In this document: positions 60,206 to 64,000 of the stretch, one piece after another
Layout of the letters: each line of letters opens with the position of its first letter
Position numbering within the stretch: position 1 is the first letter of the stretch
Assembly (NCBI RefSeq): GCF_029360805.1
Contig: NZ_JARKNC010000001.1
Location: 248,001 to 312,000 of the forward strand
From: Daejeonella sp. JGW-45
Lineage (GTDB): Bacteria > Bacteroidota > Bacteroidia > Sphingobacteriales > Sphingobacteriaceae
Length of the DNA: 64,000 nucleotides
Reading direction: 5' to 3'
Translations under genes and position numbers: made by a program
The notes under the pieces: generated by a model
The model's database searches: none
What the model saw: the letters and a program-made list of their open reading frames with translations, nothing else
Told to the model about the DNA's origin: nothing

Positions 60206-60877
60206 ATGAGCGGTAAACTATACCTTGTACCAACCCCTATCGGCAACCTTGAGGACATGAGCTTCAGAGCTATCCGTATCCTTAAAGAAGTAGATCTGAT
60301 CCTTGCCGAGGATACCCGTACAAGTGCACCCTTGTTAAAGCATTTCGGAATTGATAAGAAGGTGTTCTCACATCACCAGCATAATGAACATAAATCGGTA
60401 ACCGAGGTGATCCGCTTCCTGAAAGACGGTAAGCAGGTTGCCCTGATCTCTGACGCCGGAACGCCCGCAATCTCTGACCCTGGGTTCTTGCTGGTAAGGG
60501 AAACTATCAAAAATGAGCTGCCTGTGGAATGCCTGCCGGGAGCAACAGCTTTCGTACCAGCTTTGGTAAATTCAGGCCTGGCTGCAGGTCGCTTTACCTT
60601 TGAAGGTTTCTTACCCGTGAAGAAGGGCCGTCAAACCCGGATGAAGGAGCTGGCAGGCGAAGAACGGACGATGATCTTTTATGAATCGCCGCACAGGCTG
60701 CTGAAGACTCTGGAAGAGTTTGGCCAGTATTTTGGTATGGAAAGGCAGGCGTCTGTTTCCCGGGAGCTGACGAAGATGTTCGAGGAAACGGTGAGGGGAA
60801 CGTTGACAGACATTAAATTACATTTTGAGACTCATACCTTAAAGGGTGAGTTTGTTATTGTTGTTGCCGGTAAATAA
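60206..60877 (+). CDS. rsmI: 16S rRNA (cytidine1402-2'-O)-methyltransferase
   Basis: 223 residues of the tetrapyrrole-methylase fold. LYLVPTPIGNLEDMSFRAI at the start, ILAEDTRTS, LISDAGTPAISDPG (about 83-96, SAM site) and PGATAFVPALVNSGL are all RsmI signatures. It 2'-O-methylates C1402 in the decoding centre with RsmH. Divergent from serS. Its stop codon lies inside the first copy of the tandem duplication at 60871. Confidence 0.93.
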   Translation: MSGKLYLVPTPIGNLEDMSFRAIRILKEVDLILAEDTRTSAPLLKHFGIDKKVFSHHQHNEHKSVTEVIRFLKDGKQVALISDAGTPAISDPGFLLVRETIKNELPVECLPGATAFVPALVNSGLAAGRFTFEGFLPVKKGRQTRMKELAGEERTMIFYESPHRLLKTLEEFGQYFGMERQASVSRELTKMFEETVRGTLTDIKLHFETHTLKGEFVIVVAGK

Positions 60878-61115
60878 AGGCTTTGATACCACCTTCGGCG
60901 GTATGATGACTTTTATCGCAAAGGGCACAAAGGCTTTCGTAAAGGACGCAAAGGCTTGTATGATCTTACAATCCTGAGGGACTTTGGTAAATATTTAAAT
61001 AAAGGTTTGATACTACCGTCGGCGGTATGATGACTTTTAACGCAAAGGGCACAAAGGCTTTCGCAAAGGACGCAAAGGCTTGTATGATCTTACAACCCTG
61101 AGACTTTAGTAAATA
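60871..61115. repeat. tandem duplication, about 124-bp period, with CGCAAAGG units
   Basis: 60871-60994 and 60995-61115 are near-identical at an offset of 124 bp, differing by a handful of substitutions and small indels. Each copy has a GC-rich hairpin (TACCACC/GGCGGTA in the first) and a block of CGCAAAGGrCrCAAAGG. Related reversed blocks run on to 61170. It fills the 327-nt gap between rsmI and the PH-domain gene. Confidence 0.85.
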
Positions 61116-61204
61116 TTTTTTGTGAAAAACTTTGCGACCTTTGCGTGTACTTTGCGGCCTTTGCGTTAAGAACAGTGGCAAAGCCACTAAAATAAAAAAA
61201 ACAA

Positions 61205-61840
61205 ATGGAACAATATTTAACCGACGACCAGGATCCCAAGACCGCTGAAAAGATCTTAGGTAAACTGCGTGATATGCTTACTTCAGGTGAAGCGATCATC
61301 TACCTGGCTATCCAAAAGAAACCGGCAGTTACCCTCATACCCGACTGCATCGCGGTAACCAATAAAAGGATCATATTTTGTCTTCCCGAGAATCTGGGGC
61401 TGACTACAAATTTCATCACTTTTACCTGGGAAGATATTAAAGAGGTCTCCTTTAAGGAAGAATTTTTCGGTGCAAAGTTCATTACTGTCCCCCAAAGGGG
61501 CGAGAATATTGCCATAGATTATATCCCAAAAGTCCAGGCGCGCAAGCTCTACCAGATTTGCAATGAGCAGATCGAAAAAAACAAGGGCCTTTCGCAGAGT
61601 ATAGATGCAGATGACAGAAGGAGCCATCTGGGTAATTCAAACACATCTGATGATTACTCATCCTACGTGGAGATAGAAGAAGAGGAGAAGCCTTTCATTC
61701 AGCCCCAGGCGCCGCCTGCAGAAGAGGTTGACGACGAGGTGACCGCCAAGCTGAAGAAACTCAAAATGCTCTTTGAGAGGCAGCTTATTACCTCTGAAGA
61801 ATACGAAAGAAAAAAAGCAGATATCTTATCCCAGCTCTAA
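61205..61840 (+). CDS. PH-domain protein with C-terminal SHOCT motif
   Basis: 211 residues. A bacterial PH-like domain (about 25-120) contains CIAVTNKRIIFC and FITFTWEDIKEVSFKE. An acidic Pro-rich linker (EEEEKPFIQPQAPPAEE) is followed by a SHOCT segment (AKLKKLKMLFERQLITSEEYERKKADILSQL, in pieces). PH/SHOCT proteins are thought to mediate protein interactions near the membrane. The lnt start codon lies 1 nt after its stop. Confidence 0.82.
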   Translation: MEQYLTDDQDPKTAEKILGKLRDMLTSGEAIIYLAIQKKPAVTLIPDCIAVTNKRIIFCLPENLGLTTNFITFTWEDIKEVSFKEEFFGAKFITVPQRGENIAIDYIPKVQARKLYQICNEQIEKNKGLSQSIDADDRRSHLGNSNTSDDYSSYVEIEEEEKPFIQPQAPPAEEVDDEVTAKLKKLKMLFERQLITSEEYERKKADILSQL

Positions 61841-61841
61841 G

Positions 61842-63476
61842 GTGAAACAAAATTACCTCTTAGCCCTGGCCAGTGCGTTTTTGCTTTGGCTTGCCTGGCC
61901 TCCTATTCCTTTTACCGCACCGGTTCTTCTGGTTGCGATGGTACCCATACTCCTGGCAGTTGATAATATCATCCTGTCAGACCGGAAAAGGAAAGGCGCA
62001 CTGGTTTTCCGTGCAGCATTCCTTTGCTTCTGTGCCTGGAATACGGCTAGTATTTACTGGGTGATCAATTCTCTGACCGCAGTTATGCCTGTCCCGATGG
62101 CTGTTTTTGTTTCAATAATTCCCTTCGGACTAGGCTCTTTATTGATGGCGGCTGCTTTTTGGCTGTATTACAAGCTCCGGCTCATCGGCACCACTGTGCT
62201 TAGCTACGCCGGCCTCATCTGTTTCTGGATTGCTTATGAATCCCTTCATCAAAGCTGGGAACTCGCATTTCCCTGGATGAACCTGGGGAATGGTTTTGCA
62301 CAGGCTCATTACCTGATCCAGTGGTATGAATACACCGGCGTTTACGGAGGTACACTCTGGATATTAACCTGCAATATATTGGCTTTTGAAACCTATAAGG
62401 CCTATAAAGCGGGCGCGTTAAAGAAGGTTAAACTCGCAGCCTGGACTGGCGGGACTGCTTTGCTGCCCATGGTTATCAGTTTGGGTATTTATTTCGCATA
62501 TACCGAGAAGTCCAATCCGGCAAACATCGTTGTGGTACAGCCTAATATCGACCCTTATCAGAAGTTCGGGAACCTGCCTCCGGCCGTACAGATTGAACGG
62601 CTGATCGCGCTGTCGGACTCTCTTGGCCAGTCCAACACCGAGTATTTTATCTGGCCTGAAACAGCCATCTCACAAAAAACAGATGAAGCAACTATCAGGG
62701 AGGATCATAATTTCCAGACCATCCAGGATTTTCTGGTGAAATACAAGAATGGCAACCTATTGTCGGGCATTGAAAGTTTTGCCCTTTATGATAGTGCGAA
62801 GACGGCAACTGCACGGTTTGATGAAATGCAGCGCGTGTATTTTGATGTTTTTAACGCTGCTGTGCTTATAGAAAATTCACCCGAAGTCCAGTTCTATCAT
62901 AAGTCAAAGTTGGTACCCGGAGTTGAACAGACCCCCTTTTCAAATTCCATGAGCTTCCTGAAGCCGGCATTTAAAGCCTTCGGCGGATCTGCCGGAAGCT
63001 ATGGCAAGCAGGACGAGCCATCTGTGTTCTTTTCCCAAAGCGGGATAGGTGCTGCACCGGTTATTTGCTATGAGTCGATCTGGGGAGAGTATGTAGGAGA
63101 TTATGTTGAAAAAGGCGCCCAGTTTATTGCGATCATCACAAACGATGCCTGGTGGGGCAATACTTCCGGAAAAGACCAGCACCTTCAGTATGCAAAGCTA
63201 CGGGCCATTGAAACACGGCGCTGGGTTGCCCGCTCAGCCAACACCGGCATTTCGGGATTCATCAATCAAAGGGGAGATATTACCCAGCAAACCGAATGGT
63301 GGGTTCCCACAGCTCTTAAGGCTGATATTAACCTGAACGATGAACTGACCTTCTATGTCAGGAACGGCGACTATATAGCCCTTGCGGGATCAGCAGGCAC
63401 TGGCGTTTTAATTCTGCTTATGCTTGCCTCGCTCTTCACGGGTAAGAGGCAACAAAAAATCCGCTCCCATGACTAA
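61842..63476 (+). CDS. lnt: apolipoprotein N-acyltransferase
   Basis: 544 residues from the GTG at 61842 (VKQNYLLALASAF), 1 nt after the PH gene; the longer in-frame reading overlaps that gene. About six to seven N-terminal helices, then a nitrilase-like periplasmic domain with the Glu-Lys-Cys triad: WPETAIS (Glu), SKLVPGVEQTPF (Lys), VICYESIWGEY (Cys), and NTGISGFIN. Last step of lipoprotein maturation, after lspA. Start by GTG is uncertain but fits the coupling. Confidence 0.9.
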   Translation: MKQNYLLALASAFLLWLAWPPIPFTAPVLLVAMVPILLAVDNIILSDRKRKGALVFRAAFLCFCAWNTASIYWVINSLTAVMPVPMAVFVSIIPFGLGSLLMAAAFWLYYKLRLIGTTVLSYAGLICFWIAYESLHQSWELAFPWMNLGNGFAQAHYLIQWYEYTGVYGGTLWILTCNILAFETYKAYKAGALKKVKLAAWTGGTALLPMVISLGIYFAYTEKSNPANIVVVQPNIDPYQKFGNLPPAVQIERLIALSDSLGQSNTEYFIWPETAISQKTDEATIREDHNFQTIQDFLVKYKNGNLLSGIESFALYDSAKTATARFDEMQRVYFDVFNAAVLIENSPEVQFYHKSKLVPGVEQTPFSNSMSFLKPAFKAFGGSAGSYGKQDEPSVFFSQSGIGAAPVICYESIWGEYVGDYVEKGAQFIAIITNDAWWGNTSGKDQHLQYAKLRAIETRRWVARSANTGISGFINQRGDITQQTEWWVPTALKADINLNDELTFYVRNGDYIALAGSAGTGVLILLMLASLFTGKRQQKIRSHD

Positions 63477-63747
63477 GGAAGCGGATCCTACTAAACTAAA
63501 ACTAAACCAAACTAAACTCCCGGCATGACCCGGGATATCTTGAGACAGGGGTCCGGAACCTCTGTCAGATTGACCATTTTTATAAAGAAACGTAATTTAT
63601 TGCACTAACTGTTGGAACATACAGTTTTGTTACAGTGAGTTGACGATAATGTGATAATTGACGAGTAATCGGAGAATCAGCGATCAGTAGTCGGCGATTA
63701 CCGATCACAGGTTACTGATTACCGATCACAGGTTACCGATTACCATT
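63477..63747. other. repeat-rich intergenic region
   Basis: Contains CTAAACTAAAA-type reiteration (63490-63518), and GATTACCGATCACAGGTTAC twice at 63696-63715 and 63717-63736 (21-bp period). No ORF is credible. It holds the 3' ends of the convergent lnt and nadE. Confidence 0.6.
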
Positions 63748-64000
63748 TCAACTAAGGTACTTCCCAACTATCGGCATCCGCCGGCCCATACCGAAAGCTT
63801 TGGGAGATACCCTTAAGATAGGCGGCGCCTGATTCCGCTTAAATTCAGCCACATTAACCATTTTAAGCACTCGCTTTACAAGCGCTTCATCAAAACCCAT
63901 AGCTATAATCGATGACGAACTCTTCTTTAGTTCGATATATTGAAACAATATGGCATCGAGCACATCATATTCGGGAAGCGAATCCGAGTCCTTCTGGCCT
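63748..64000 (-). CDS. nadE: NAD+ synthetase (glutamine-dependent), C-terminal end
   Basis: The visible 83 residues run from the window edge: KDSDSLPEYDVLDAILFQYIE, in part, then EALVKRVLKMVNVAEFKRNQ and PPILRVSPKAFGMGRRMPIV. These are the last blocks of NadE, which amidates deamido-NAD using glutamine and ATP. The 5' part lies beyond the right edge, so the gene is partial here by window truncation, not decay. Confidence 0.9.
   Translation of the reverse strand, partial: GQKDSDSLPEYDVLDAILFQYIELKKSSSSIIAMGFDEALVKRVLKMVNVAEFKRNQAPPILRVSPKAFGMGRRMPIVGKYLS

Noticed and set aside
60115-60258. 48-residue N-terminal extension of SerRS
   Set aside because: It would cover the -7 element and the divergent rsmI start, and SerRS normally begins at MLQVSYIRENRDEV.
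61773-61841. upstream start of lnt inside the PH-domain gene
   Set aside because: It overlaps the neighbour by 68 nt and adds a charged, non-membrane stretch; the GTG at 61842 fits better.

Overview
The window looks like a chromosome segment of a member of the Bacteroidota, most likely Sphingobacteriaceae (Pedobacter/Mucilaginibacter-like). Supporting this are a SusC/SusD pair, several promoters of the Bacteroidota form TTTG-N19-TAnnTTTG, DUF4374 and DUF4112 proteins, a long type-2 IleRS, and a pyruvate carboxylase and NadE of the usual Bacteroidota type. The genus is an inference; no rRNA is present.

Region 1 (1 to about 15.7 kb) is AT-rich accessory DNA around an intact tRNA-Val(TAC) gene. 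To its left is the right end of one integrative element (replication-initiator-like wHTH protein, SF2 helicase-like protein with an altered P-loop, unknown protein, tyrosine integrase pointing left). To its right is a complete 10.3-kb element bounded by a perfect 88-bp direct repeat made of the tRNA 3' half plus its terminator. That element carries a paralogous integrase, an unknown protein, a VirE/BT4734-type primase-RepA ATPase, small proteins, a noncoding block of three perfect inverted repeats, a RadC-type protein, and a cargo zone of small membrane and zinc-ribbon proteins. It encodes no relaxase or transfer genes, so if it moves between cells it must be mobilised in trans. A degenerate tRNA fragment lies just outside its right end.

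Region 2 (15.7-28 kb) is chromosomal: a DUF1566-like lipoprotein, an amidohydrolase, an ACS-type MFS transporter, a DUF2200 protein, an alpha/beta hydrolase lipoprotein, and a leftward iron/siderophore-type operon (TonB receptor, DUF4374 propeller, DUF4198, DUF3325, DUF3649, PepSY membrane protein) behind a good promoter and a short structured leader.

Region 3 (28.3-43 kb) is a complete sialic acid utilisation locus. A FadR-type GntR regulator diverges from susC-susD-nanA-nanM-nanT-sialidase-two-domain sialate O-acetylesterase-AGE epimerase. The path is: sialidase and esterase free and deacetylate sialic acid outside the cytoplasm, SusCD and the MFS carrier import it, the mutarotase equilibrates its anomers, the lyase makes ManNAc, and the epimerase makes GlcNAc. 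Two copies of a 15-bp palindrome sit directly after the -7 elements of the two divergent promoters, which suggests that one repressor controls both the regulon and itself.

Region 4 (43-64 kb) is housekeeping: recO, dgkA, an MMPL/RND transporter, ileS-dksA-like-lspA, a SIMPL protein, a kinase-like unknown, pyc, DUF4112, a response regulator, serS, rsmI, a PH/SHOCT protein, lnt and the 3' end of nadE. IleRS carries GIHH in place of HIGH, the signature reported for mupirocin hyper-resistant IleRS2. Intergenic spaces hold many short tandem and dispersed repeats.
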